From Arthrobacter sp. ISL-28 (lineage in GTDB: Bacteria > Actinomycetota > Actinomycetes > Actinomycetales > Micrococcaceae), in the NCBI RefSeq assembly GCF_018613875.1, contig NZ_JAGGPJ010000017.1:1-64000 (forward strand): a DNA stretch of 64,000 nucleotides. The letters run 5' to 3'. The notes under the pieces are model-generated. The model saw only the letters and a program-made list of their open reading frames with translations. It was not told the DNA's origin and ran no database searches. Positions 8,203 to 16,561 of the stretch are shown here, in pieces. Position 1 is the stretch's first letter. Each line of letters starts with the position of its first letter. The position numbers and the translations under genes were made by a program.

Positions 8203-8967
8203 CTAGCGGATCGCATCGGTCAAAGCCTCAGCGAAGCGGCTCTCGGCTTCGTCGATCACTTGATCAAGGACACGGGAGTCGGCTCGTAGTCCTGCGACTA
8301 GCTGATCGATGTCACGCAATCCAGCGCGCTCCAGGAGCCGCTTCTCATTCGTGACCCACTCACCGCGAGCAGCAAGGACCGCATGGGCCGTCATCATGGC
8401 CGAGGTGGCGACAGCTCCGGCCACCGCTGTCAGCTTGCCGCTGCCGACATAGGCGGCGCGCGCGTAGTGCAGCGTCATAGCCGCCCGCTCACGCCAAATG
8501 GGCGGAGCCGTTTCCTGCAAGCGTTGTGGGTACTCCGGACGAGGCATGTCGCCGCGGAGGACGCGGTTGATGGCGATTTCGGCGACGACCAGGTAGCTGG
8601 GTATCCCGGCCAGATGGAACATGAGGGGCTCGATGTGAAAACGGCCGCGCCGGGCCTCTCCAAGCTCATGCTCAACGACTTTCAAATCGCGATAGTGGAC
8701 ATCCACCCGCCGCCCGTCGATCTCCAGCCACGCCCCACCGTTGAAGACGCCACCGCCCCAGCCGCCGATCTCAGAGATGGTTCCTTCCCAGCCGAGCGCT
8801 CTCAGGTTGTCGGGGTCGAAGCGATCACGGTAGTAGAGCGCAAAGTCCCAGTCACTGCCCGGCCCGTGGGAGGCCGATGCCCTGGATCCTCCGAGTGAGA
8901 CCGCCAGTACGCCAGAAAGAGCGGCGAGCTCATCGGCGACGTGATCAACGAATGAAGAATCATCCAC
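8203..8967 (-). CDS. Nucleotidyltransferase-domain protein (MNT/ANT fold)
   Basis: 254 residues. The N-terminal nucleotidyltransferase signature is clear: SLGGSRA at residues 24-30 and the metal pair SDWDF with Asp39 and Asp41. A third acidic candidate lies in GRRVDVHYRD. The C-terminal half is helical and rich in Ala, with a hydrophobic patch, as in aminoglycoside-nucleotidyltransferase-like and kanamycin-nucleotidyltransferase C-domain proteins. It may transfer a nucleotide to a small molecule or protein. No HEPN partner gene is adjacent, which argues against a plain MntA/HepT pair. It converges on lacI copy 1 (27-base gap). Function beyond the catalytic fold is not known. Confidence 0.8.
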   Translation of the reverse strand: MDDSSFVDHVADELAALSGVLAVSLGGSRASASHGPGSDWDFALYYRDRFDPDNLRALGWEGTISEIGGWGGGVFNGGAWLEIDGRRVDVHYRDLKVVEHELGEARRGRFHIEPLMFHLAGIPSYLVVAEIAINRVLRGDMPRPEYPQRLQETAPPIWRERAAMTLHYARAAYVGSGKLTAVAGAVATSAMMTAHAVLAARGEWVTNEKRLLERAGLRDIDQLVAGLRADSRVLDQVIDEAESRFAEALTDAIR

Positions 8968-9004
8968 CAGACACTCCTGTCTCCGGGAAAGTCGTCGGGA
9001 GAAA

Positions 9005-9584
9005 CGCTACACGCTTCGCAAGCCCTCGCGAATCAACAGATGACCATGGTGATTCGGTGCGATGTTGAGGATGAGGCTCTTTCCCGCTGACAACGGTTTC
9101 GTCCAGGCCTGCTGCGGTAAGTGTGGAGTTGAGCTGGCGATAGCGCTGGAGGTGCCATTGAAGGCTGGAGTCCTGCTCGGGCGTGTAGCGGCGGCGGAGC
9201 CGCTTTTCTGTCTCCTCTTAGGTGGCTGTGAGACGGATGGGCCGGACGGGTAACTCGAATATGGCTTCGTAGCGCGCGCGGTCCTGGAGGCCGGCGATGA
9301 CTCCACTAACCACGAGTTGTCGTGCACCCGTGTTTTTTGTAGTTGCGCCAGACGGCAGCCATGTTGGCGGCCTCGGTCTCAGTGTCTGTGGGGTCGTTTT
9401 CGCTTGGGGGCCATGAACGATGGAACCAATCGACATCCATCAGGCTGAAAGGCTTCCGGGCTTCTGAAAGCAAGTCACCAATGTGGTCCAGGGTTGATGT
9501 TTTCCCGGCACCGTAGGTCCCGTTGATGAAAATGACGAAGTCTGTTGGGCTCACGTTGAGTCTCTCTGAAGCGGTATTGGGCAA
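9005..9584 (-). pseudogene. Broken P-loop NTPase/kinase-like gene
   Basis: Starts MPNTASERLNVSPTDF and has a good Walker A motif (FINGTYGAGKTSTLDHIG). The frame breaks near 9330 at a run of six A bases (TACAAAAAACACG). Homology-like sequence resumes in another frame as TGARQLVVSGVIAGLQDR and hits an in-frame TAA after PIRLTAT near 9218. It then continues as EETEKRLRRRYTPEQDSSLQ to about 9005. Joined, the three parts make one small-molecule-kinase-like protein of about 190 residues. One frameshift and one stop mean it is very likely dead. The 3' boundary is approximate. Confidence 0.75.
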
Positions 9585-9675
9585 TCGAACCGAGCGGCAG
9601 GCTGGTCTTCGCCAAGTGAGGCATCTCCGGGCTTAGTCCACCGTTCCAAGTGATCAGGCCGGCGGCAGCGTCGCC

Positions 9676-10035
9676 TCAGCTGCCGGCCAGCTCCAGATAC
9701 CGGATCGGAGCAGCAGGACTGACCTTACCTCTACTTGGAGATGGTCCCCGGGTCTGGAGAAGCAGCGAATGTAGGACTTCTGTGTTGAGACTGAAGCGAC
9801 CTTCGTCGTGCAGGAGGATGCCTAGGTCCTGGAGCACAGCCAGGTGCGGCAAGGCTTCCTGTGTTGAAAACCCGATCAGGTCTTCGATTTCCCGGCCGGT
9901 GTGCCAATTTCCGGCTCTGATGCTTCTGAGGATGGCCATCCTGGGTGCACCTCGGATGGCGTTCAGTGCGTGCAGGGCGGCCCCGTGGCTCCCGTTGACC
10001 GGCGCCGCAGGGGCCGTGATCAGTGCATTGGGCAT
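9676..10035 (-). CDS. Small winged-helix/HTH protein (ArsR-like)
   Basis: 119 residues from ATG at 10035 (MPNALITAPAAPVNGS), preceded by AGAGGA at a fair spacing. An upstream ATG at 10116 is possible but has no better ribosome site. The centre reads MAILRSIRAGNWHTGREIED, then LIGFSTQEALPHLAVLQDLG and ILLHDEGRFSLN. This is the helix-turn-helix plus wing pattern of ArsR/MarR-like regulators, without obvious metal-binding Cys. It sits between two pseudogenes, so it may be a leftover regulator of a lost neighbour. Target and effector unknown. Confidence 0.6.
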   Translation of the reverse strand: MPNALITAPAAPVNGSHGAALHALNAIRGAPRMAILRSIRAGNWHTGREIEDLIGFSTQEALPHLAVLQDLGILLHDEGRFSLNTEVLHSLLLQTRGPSPSRGKVSPAAPIRYLELAGS

Positions 10036-10253
10036 GCCTGTCCTCTCATTCCCTGCACCGCCGACTTGGGGAATCTGCTGAAGCAGGAGCATCACGGTGT
10101 ATACCGGACATGGCATGATTCGTGACGCTCTGTGTTGGAAGGAGGGGGTTCTCTATCCGTTCGCCGTCAGGATATGCGGCGCGGCCGGTACTAAACCAAG
10201 ACGGTTTTGTTGAGTCGGAGCATGCAAGCTCCGCATCAGGTTAGGAGAACGCT

Positions 10254-10449
10254 ATGGCCGCTAGCCTTGAACTGTATCTGGACGGGGACGGGGACCACAG
10301 GTTCCGGTGGTCGCAGTGGATGGTTCGGTGATGCTCACCTCTGATGCTTATCCACATGAGGACGCTGCCATCGCTGGTATCCGATCCGCGCAACAAATCG
10401 CAGTCGCCGGGCGCATCGGGGCTCTCACTGGGTCGGTCGCCAATGCCTG
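10254..10449 (+). pseudogene. YegP/DUF1508-like gene remnant
   Basis: Begins MAASLELYLDGDGDHRFRW, typical of the short YegP-like module (beta strands ending in F/H-RFRL). A frameshift near 10315 moves the rest to another frame, where it reads DGSVMLTSDAYPHEDAAIAG and then IRSAQQIAVAGRIGALTG, ending at TGA 10447-10449. The unshifted frame stops at 10331. An apparently intact member of the same family lies at 43347-43538. Confidence 0.65.
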
Positions 10450-10818
10450 ATCCGATAGTTGGTACCGGAGCGGAGTCCTCGTGGACGCGGGCCACGAACG
10501 TCAACCCCGGCTGTAGCTGCCCGCGATGGCGTTACCACCCCGTGTACCCAAAACCAACTGATCCGCACTGCCCTAAACACGGTGATAACGGCTGACTCCG
10601 GGGAGAGTCTGCGCAGGCGGATCGCTGATCCGGTGGTCTGGATGGACGAAGGCCGGCTGGCGAGCGGCTCTATGGGTGGTGCTATCGGGGCCTCACAGCA
10701 TGCGTTCCAAGGGCGTGCTATGCCATCAAAATCGTCCTGTCCTGTTGGCTGTCGGGGCTGCTCGCACACCCACCGATAATGGCGTCAGCAACGTGAGCTG
10801 AACGTCGGCGGGTCAAAC
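10450..10818. other. Intergenic stretch, nothing recognised
   Basis: Open frames exist on both strands, but none has a convincing ribosome site or a familiar motif. Given pseudogenes on both sides, it is probably eroded sequence. Confidence 0.5.
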
Positions 10819-11829
10819 TCAGGGAATTAAAATGTAAAGAGCTCCGCTGACAGTTCCCCCGAGGGCATAGAGCCGTGGTTGGCGTGTCAACCGGTCGTCA
10901 AGAATGCGGCTGGCGGTTCGGTCCACCTCCAAACCGCCGAAGAGGTGCAACCGCGCCTGGCCGGAGCTGGTCACAGCCTCAATAATTGGAACTGCCGTTG
11001 GCGGGATCCGACTACCCAGCGCGGTGGCCGAGATGACTTTATCGACAGTTTGCGGTGGGGTTCCCTCCAGGCAAAGCTCGAACTGGCTGGTGCCTGTGGG
11101 CCGCACGGATTGAAGACCTCTGTGAACCCTGAGCTGACTGGCTTCCGCCATATCGACCAGCTCAAGGCACGGCTCTGTGGTATCGGGGCAGCTAGGCCGC
11201 CCACAATCGACCCGAAGTTGGAGTGAAGGAACTGTTTATCTTCCGGCCCCATGAGCTACCACACTTCTTCGAACGTAGTAGCAAGGATTTTGAAGGCCAG
11301 AGGGAGAGCGATCTCGCCGTCATCCACGCTCTTGAGTTGATCTCGGAGCCTTTCCAGGCCGTAGCGCTGGGGAAACAGTTCATGAAGTAGGGCATCTCTG
11401 GAGGCGCCGGCCTCGCCGAATTCCCTCCACATCAGATCGATCATGTCCTTCAGCTGGAGGTGCTCGCGAGTAGGTCCGCCCTGACGTCGGGGCTCCCGTT
11501 GCTTAAGCCCTGCCAGCCGTTCAACGGCGCCGACCGTAAAGTGCCGCAATTGGTCATCAAGCCGGGGAGGACGCACCGGAGGCAGGAGTCCACCCCGGGG
11601 GACCATCGTAATCGGCCCTTGATGTCCCGAGGACTTAAGCGCGAGTACCACATCAACCGCAGCGAGGCCCGCGCCGACAATAGCGACCCGATCAATGATT
11701 CGCGTCTGGAGGACTGTCTTGCTGAGCGGATAGGGAGATACCACAGCGCCTGGGACGCCTTGAAGCCCGTACGGATCTGCGAAGGTGTTGGTACCCAGAC
11801 ACATGACGGCCTGGGCTGGTCGTTTTGAC
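10819..11829 (-). pseudogene. FAD/NAD(P)-binding oxidoreductase remnant, N-terminally truncated
   Basis: The readable protein begins abruptly near 11829 inside a conserved segment (AVMCLGTNTFADPYGLQGVP), with the first dinucleotide fold missing. It continues through a second Rossmann loop, RVAIVGAGLAAVDVVLALKS, to FEEVW. There a TAG (11256-11258) interrupts it; the same frame goes on as MGPEDKQFLHSNFGSIVGGL. A frameshift near 11160 then moves it to a frame reading AEASQLRVHRGLQSVRPTG and ending RLYALGGTVSGALYILIP. These features match the C-terminal two thirds of HI0933/COG4529-like FAD/NAD(P)-binding proteins. Truncation, stop and frameshift together mean a dead gene. The truncated edge touches the operator and start region of lacI copy 2. 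Confidence 0.75.
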
Positions 11830-11830
11830 G

Positions 11831-11845
11831 TATGCTAAGCGCATA
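11831..11845. promoter_or_regulatory. LacI-type operator-like box upstream of lacI copy 2
   Basis: TATGCTAAGCGCATA, identical in all 15 bases to the box at 7037-7051, ends 28 bases before the ATG of the second lacI gene. Conservation of the box while flanking DNA differs supports function in autoregulation or cross-regulation by the two paralogues. Confidence 0.65.
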
Positions 11846-11873
11846 ACAAACTAGGCGAAGGGGGGAGAGCCCA

Positions 11874-12974
11874 ATGGTCAGGCGACCGACCGTCTACGAC
11901 GTGGCGGAGCGCGCGGGTGTATCGATCGCGACCGTTTCGTTCACCTTCCGGCAGCCGCACCGCGTGCGGCGATCAACCAAGGAAAGCGTGCTTGCGGCGG
12001 CCAAGGAGCTGGGCTACGTTCCCAGCGGCAGCGCGCGCGGGCTGGCCCGTGGCAGGACGGGCGCGCTGGGAATCTATTCGTTCGACTACTATTCTCTGGG
12101 CGCCGGGCCGGATGACGGTCCTGCAGTCGACATGGACGGGGCCACTACTCCCTCCTTCGATGATTCAAATGCCGACCTTCGGTCTTTTCCGGTTTACGTT
12201 GACGAGGTGCAGCGCGGTGTGGCCCTGGAGTGCCGACGGCGCGGGTACACGCTGATCGTCAGCGGCGGCAGCCAGGCAAACAGCGAAACGGCCTTTGCCG
12301 ATATTGCCGGCCAGGTAGATGGACTGGCTGTGTTCCCGGGATCTGTGTCCGACGACGTCCTTGAACGCATCTCCAAGATGATCCCTGTTGTCGAATTTTC
12401 CGAGCGGCCACACACCGACGCACGAAGCCTTGTCACCTGCGACAACACAGGCGGAATGCGATTGTTGACCGAGCACTTAATCTCCACACACGGGTTGAAG
12501 GATCTGCAGTTCGTCCGGCCGGCCTATGCCTTCCCGGACTCGCTGGCACGCTACGAGGGCTTCCAGAAGCAACTCCAATCCTCGAGGCTAAAGGAACTGC
12601 GCGACCCGCTGGTGGCAGACGAGCGCACACAAGGGTGGTCGGAGAAACTGGCAAACGTTCTCCTGGCCCAGGAATCGTTACCTGAAGCCTTGGTATGCGC
12701 CCAGGATGAAATCGCCCTCGGCATAATGGGCGAACTCGCTGCCCGTGGCATCAACGTCCCGGGACAAATCGCCGTCACTGGATTCGACGGAATCGCAGCA
12801 GGTCTCATCTCCCGCCCGCCGCTGACCACCATCCGTCAGCCAATGGAGCTCATGGGAAGGACCGCCGTCGGAATCCTGCTTGACAGATTCGAGCATCCGG
12901 AAAAGCCCGCAGAGAACAAGGAACTGCCCGTCCAGCTCGTAGTGCGCCAGAGCTGCGGCTGCCTTCCGCTCTGA
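11874..12974 (+). CDS. LacI family transcriptional regulator, copy 2 (paralogue of 7076-8176)
   Basis: 366 residues, the same length as copy 1, with about 51 substitutions by my count (about 86% identity). The DNA-binding helix-turn-helix (VYDVAERAGVSIATVSFTF) is unchanged. Most changes are in a linker after the hinge and in scattered effector-domain surface positions, so DNA target may be shared while ligand may differ. The reading frame is intact and ends QSCGCLPL. No transport or catabolic operon lies next to it, only a truncated FAD gene upstream and a Nudix remnant downstream. It may be an orphan copy still able to bind the box at 11831 and those near 7000. Confidence 0.9.
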   Translation: MVRRPTVYDVAERAGVSIATVSFTFRQPHRVRRSTKESVLAAAKELGYVPSGSARGLARGRTGALGIYSFDYYSLGAGPDDGPAVDMDGATTPSFDDSNADLRSFPVYVDEVQRGVALECRRRGYTLIVSGGSQANSETAFADIAGQVDGLAVFPGSVSDDVLERISKMIPVVEFSERPHTDARSLVTCDNTGGMRLLTEHLISTHGLKDLQFVRPAYAFPDSLARYEGFQKQLQSSRLKELRDPLVADERTQGWSEKLANVLLAQESLPEALVCAQDEIALGIMGELAARGINVPGQIAVTGFDGIAAGLISRPPLTTIRQPMELMGRTAVGILLDRFEHPEKPAENKELPVQLVVRQSCGCLPL

Positions 12975-12992
12975 TTCCGGACCATCCACCTG

Positions 12993-13205
12993 GACATGTT
13001 GAAAGACCGTGGGAACAGGGTCTCCGACTGGGACATTATCGCCGGCCGTGACTCCGCCGCCACGCTGCCCGTCACTCGGTAAGAAAATGTCGTCCTCTTC
13101 GAAGATTTCCGCGTGGGACCTGGAAAGGCTTTGAGGGTGCTCCCCGGGGGCTATCTCAATGAAGATGAAGATCCGGTCCAGGCCGCTGGTATGTCCCCCG
13201 GGTAG
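12993..13205 (+). pseudogene. Nudix hydrolase remnant
   Basis: One frame reads DMLKDRGNRVSDWDIIAGRD, then SAATLPVTR, an in-frame TAA at 13080, and ENVVLFEDFRVGPGKALRVL followed by PGGYLNEDEDPVQAAGM and a TAG at 13203. VVLFEDFRVGPG...LPGGYL is the classic approach to a Nudix box (ADP-ribose pyrophosphatase-like), but the REx2EEx-G part is absent. Only the N-terminal half of the domain remains, and it is interrupted. It starts 19 bases after lacI copy 2. Confidence 0.7.
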
Positions 13206-14477
13206 ATTTCGGTGCGTTGGCTTTTCCTGTGCGGCGCCAAGTGCCGGGTCGGCGGCCCTCCCGGCCCTGAGGTGATAGCTCAATGTGGACCGGGATTTGG
13301 AGGGAACCTGAGCTCCTGGTGGTCTAGACCAGCACCACCCCCTGGGAGATTTTTTTGACTCTCCTTCTGGGCGTTGAAACAGTAATCTGTCAACGCAACT
13401 GATCCATTCTGCACACGGCATGCTCCCGACACCCTGGGTGCCGGGAGCATGCCTTGTGTAGGGCCACCTGATCAACCAACTGGGCCGGGGCCCGACGGCA
13501 GAGGCCTAGACGGCAACAGGCCGGCGGCGCATAGAGATACCGGTTCTCCCATGCCTGGAACTCGACCCAGCCCGCCGTCGGGCAACCCTTCATTTCAGAG
13601 ACTGCGGGACGGACTGTGGAAGTGCGTTCTTTGCTGCTGCCGGAACATATCCACGCAGTCGGGTAGCGGGCGGACCTCAGAAACAAGTACGAAGTACTCG
13701 TGCCCTAACGTCCCGCACAGGGTTTACTGGAGGCATGGCAGCAGGCGCTTGGACGACTGGCCAGGGTGTATGTACATTGCCTACGATTTTCCGGATGCAC
13801 CATCCGGAACAGAGACGGGGCCGGCGACGACGAGAGCCCTCTGAGACCGGGGCATCTCACCCCCCAGCCGTCGTCGGCCCCCCGCTCAACCCAAATCCGG
13901 CCAACGAGTCCGGACCATTTTGCAGGTTGCGAGCGACGGCCCTGCGCTGACCCGCTTCAGGACTTCCAACCCCAGCTAAAGAGCACTGTCGCCCGGCCCG
14001 GATCGTCGATAAACTTCCACACACGGTACTCGGGCGCACTGCTTCCAGGAGGAACCCCCGATGTCGGAGAACAACGATCACGATGCCCGTAAACCCGCAT
14101 CAGCACGTCGAGCGCTGCAGGAGGCGTCAGGGCGGTCTATATGTTGCCGGTGACTACGGAGATGCCGGAGCACCGCACCAGGGCCGCACGGCCGCCGGCC
14201 AAGCCCAATATTTTTTTCAGAGGACCACGATGCCGTTCCAGGTCGCCCCGACGGCGATACGGATAGTGGAGCCCGCCGCGCCTAACGCCGGAAACTTTCA
14301 CCGAGAAAGCAGGTGATGCCCTGAAGATCGACGAAATGCAGGTCAAAGCGGATACGCGTACGTTCAAGGACTTCCTCGAACCCGCGCTACCGAAACAATC
14401 GTCTGGCGTGGAGAAGTCGAGGACAGCGGCCCGGCCGGGCAGCTGGAAGCCCATTCCGATCACCTGAGGAGAAAGCC
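13206..14477. other. Long stretch without a supported gene
   Basis: About 1.27 kb. Candidate frames are short, overlap each other and show no known motif. One small frame begins MSENNDHDARKPASARRALQ near 14061 and stops early. Another, near 14285-14466, reads TFTEKAGDALKIDEMQVKAD in a more protein-like way but has no clear start. The stretch also holds the hairpin at 13413-13458 and a 12-base perfect palindrome TGGTCTAGACCA at 13320-13331. Most likely it is degraded coding DNA between the lacI copy and the CBS gene. Confidence 0.45.
13413..13458. repeat. Inverted repeat with 12-bp perfect stem
   Basis: GGCATGCTCCCG (13417-13428) pairs with CGGGAGCATGCC (13442-13453) across a 13-base loop, extended by ACAC/GTGT-like ends with a small bulge. 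There is no clean T-run on either side, so it is not a textbook terminator. It could be a transcription stop of another kind or a relic of a mobile-element end. Confidence 0.5.
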
Positions 14478-14894
14478 ATGACAACAGCACGTGAAATTAT
14501 GACCGGCGGCGTTGAATGCATCGGTGAAAACGAAACGCTCGAAGCAGCCGCCCGAAAGATGAAAGAGCTGGACGTCGGCGCCCTGCCAATTTGCGGGGAG
14601 GACAACCGGCTCAAGGGGATGATCACGGATCGCGACATTGTCATCAAATGCTTCGCGGAGGGTGGTGACCCGCGAACGGCAAAAGCCGGCGATTTTGGCC
14701 AGGGCAAGCCGGTGACAATTGGTGCGGACGATTCCATCGAAGAAGCGATCAGGACGATGGAGGAGCACCAGGTCCGAAGGCTGCCGGTCATCGACGGCCA
14801 TGACCTGGTGGGCATCCTCAGCCAGGCAGACATCGCCCGGAACTACCCCGAGGACAGGGTCGGGGAGCTGGTCGAGCTCATCTCCTTCTACTGA
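14478..14894 (+). CDS. CBS domain pair protein
   Basis: 138 residues, made almost entirely of two CBS motifs: TAREIMTGGVECIGENETLE (1-22) with GMITDRDIVIKC, and GQGKPVTIGADDSIEEAIRT with VRRLPVIDGHDLVGILSQAD. Such stand-alone CBS-pair proteins bind adenine nucleotides (AMP, ATP, SAM, NADH) and often act as stress or energy sensors, similar to mycobacterial hypoxic response protein 1. A GGAGAAAGCC ribosome site precedes the ATG. A hairpin follows at 14951. It appears monocistronic, at the right edge of the decayed zone. Partner unknown. Confidence 0.9.
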   Translation: MTTAREIMTGGVECIGENETLEAAARKMKELDVGALPICGEDNRLKGMITDRDIVIKCFAEGGDPRTAKAGDFGQGKPVTIGADDSIEEAIRTMEEHQVRRLPVIDGHDLVGILSQADIARNYPEDRVGELVELISFY

Positions 14895-14950
14895 ATCGAT
14901 CCCCGGACGGCAGAACGCGCGTAGAGTTGTGATTCCTCCGCTAGGGGACA

Positions 14951-14983
14951 GGGAGACCGGGCATGCAGCACCGGCCTCCCTTT
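14951..14983. terminator. Intrinsic terminator after CBS gene
   Basis: GGGAGACCGG (14951-14960) pairs with CCGGCCTCCC (14971-14980), one mismatch, a 10-base loop, then TTT. It lies between the convergent CBS and SDR genes. Confidence 0.6.
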
Positions 14984-15047
14984 CCCATAACACGCTCGCC
15001 ATTTTGCCCCAAAGGACAAATACGTACTCGGTCCATTCCCGAATGAA

Positions 15048-16499
15048 CTACCAGGGGCTGGGCTTGTAGTCCTTGAGAAACACGCCGTACTGGTCCTCGC
15101 CCTTTTCGCCCATCACAATGGGGTCGTAAACCCGTGCCGCTCCGTCCACGAGGTCGAGGGGCGCATGGAAGCCTTCCTCCATGAGCCGGAGCTTGGTGTA
15201 GTGCGGGCGCTCATCGGTTATCCAGCCGGTGTCCACGGCAGTCATGAGGATGCCGTCGGTCTCCAGCATTTCCTGGGCACTGGTCCTGGTCATCATGTTC
15301 AGGGCGGCCTTGGCCATGTTGGTGTGCGGATGGCCCGGGCCCTTGTAAGCCCGTGAGAACTGGCCTTCCATGGCGGAGACGTTCACGATGTACTTGCGGC
15401 GGGCAGTGGAGCGTTTCATCGCGTCCCGCAGCCTGCTCACCAGCAGGAACGGGGCCGTGACGTTGCACAGCTGCACTTCCAGCATCTCCAGCGGGTCCAC
15501 CTCGTCCACCACCTGCGTCCAGCTGTTGATGGCGGCGAGATCGGGAACCAGGCCGCCGGCGTCGATGGCTGTTCCGGACGCGATGCGCTCCAGCGAGGCG
15601 GAGCCGGTGGAAAGCGCCAGCGACGTGATGGCATCGCCGGCGAGGACGGGATGCTCGGTGACGCTGCTGGCAATGGCCAGGGGATGCTTGTCATGGGCAT
15701 GCCCGAACGTGACGAGTTCCGGCCCTCCGTTGGCCGGCTCCAGCGCAGCCGGAAGAGGCTCGTCCTCCGCATCCACGAGAGGCTTGTAGGCGTTGCCCGA
15801 GCGCCGCACGGTCTGGGCCGCATTGTTGATGATGATGTCCAGCGGCCCGGCGGCGTTCAGCGAATCAGTGAGCGCCATGACCTGGGAGGGGTCGCGCAGG
15901 TCGATGCCCACGATCTTGAGGCGGTGCAGCCAGTCGGCGCTGTCCTCCATGGCGGCGAAACGACGCGCGGCATCCTTGGGAAAGCGCGTGGTGATGGTGG
16001 TGTGGGCGCCGTCGCGGAGCAGCCGGAGCGCGATGTACATGCCGATCTTGGCACGGCCGCCCGTGAGCAGGGCGCGGCGGCCGGTGAGATCTGTCCGGGC
16101 GTCCCGCTTGGTGTGACTGAACGCCGCACATTCGGGGCAGAGCTGGTGGTAGAACGCGTCCACCTGGGTGTAATGCTGCTTGCAGATGTAGCAGGGCCTG
16201 GACCTGATCAGGTGGCCTGCCACCTTGCCGGTAGCCGACGGCGCAAGCTTGTTCCCGCGGGTCTCGTCGTCGATCCGGTCAGGAGCGGCCGTGGCCGTCT
16301 GGGCCAGAACAGCGCGGTCGGCCTCGGCAATGAGGTCGCGCTTGGTGACCCGCCGGTGCCGCTTGACGGCCTTGAACATTTTGCCGGTCGCACGGCGCAC
16401 CGAGACGTAGTCCGGGTGCTCCTCGTCATAGACGTGGATGCTGTTCAAAACCTTGAGGCAGGCCTGAATCTCTTCAGGCGTCAGATCGGAGGAGCTCAT
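15048..16499 (-). CDS. SDR-fold protein with N-terminal zinc-ribbon-like module; catalytic Tyr replaced
   Basis: 483 residues, far longer than a classic short-chain dehydrogenase (about 250). Residues 1-100 are helical and charged. Residues 103-124 hold two CxxC pairs (CYIC, Cys103/106, and CPEC, Cys121/124), a likely zinc site. The SDR core follows: TGGRAKIG (146-153) as nucleotide loop and IIINNAAQ as the NNAG equivalent. The catalytic Ser aligns with Ser375. The YxxxK motif instead reads TNMAK (393-397), so Thr stands where Tyr is expected while Lys remains. Tyr385 is nearby and could substitute. Oxidoreductase activity is therefore uncertain; a binding or regulatory role is possible. Head-on with the CBS gene, downstream of glgC. 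Confidence 0.8.
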   Translation of the reverse strand: MSSSDLTPEEIQACLKVLNSIHVYDEEHPDYVSVRRATGKMFKAVKRHRRVTKRDLIAEADRAVLAQTATAAPDRIDDETRGNKLAPSATGKVAGHLIRSRPCYICKQHYTQVDAFYHQLCPECAAFSHTKRDARTDLTGRRALLTGGRAKIGMYIALRLLRDGAHTTITTRFPKDAARRFAAMEDSADWLHRLKIVGIDLRDPSQVMALTDSLNAAGPLDIIINNAAQTVRRSGNAYKPLVDAEDEPLPAALEPANGGPELVTFGHAHDKHPLAIASSVTEHPVLAGDAITSLALSTGSASLERIASGTAIDAGGLVPDLAAINSWTQVVDEVDPLEMLEVQLCNVTAPFLLVSRLRDAMKRSTARRKYIVNVSAMEGQFSRAYKGPGHPHTNMAKAALNMMTRTSAQEMLETDGILMTAVDTGWITDERPHYTKLRLMEEGFHAPLDLVDGAARVYDPIVMGEKGEDQYGVFLKDYKPSPW

Positions 16500-16561
16500 T
16501 GGTCTGATTTTACAGCCTCATGAGCCTCAGGCCTGCCTCAGGGGTTTGCAGAAAGGGCTGG

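Noticed and set aside
8203..8967. MntA/HepT toxin-antitoxin pair
   Set aside because: The nucleotidyltransferase is longer than MntA, and no HEPN gene lies beside it.
11831..12974. lacI copy 2 as a mobile element cargo or IS
   Set aside because: No transposase, terminal repeats or target duplications seen around it; treated as a duplication only.
13320..13331. Palindrome TGGTCTAGACCA as an operator or terminator
   Set aside because: Twelve bases only, no neighbouring gene start, and the T-run at about 13350 is separated from it; too weak to annotate alone.
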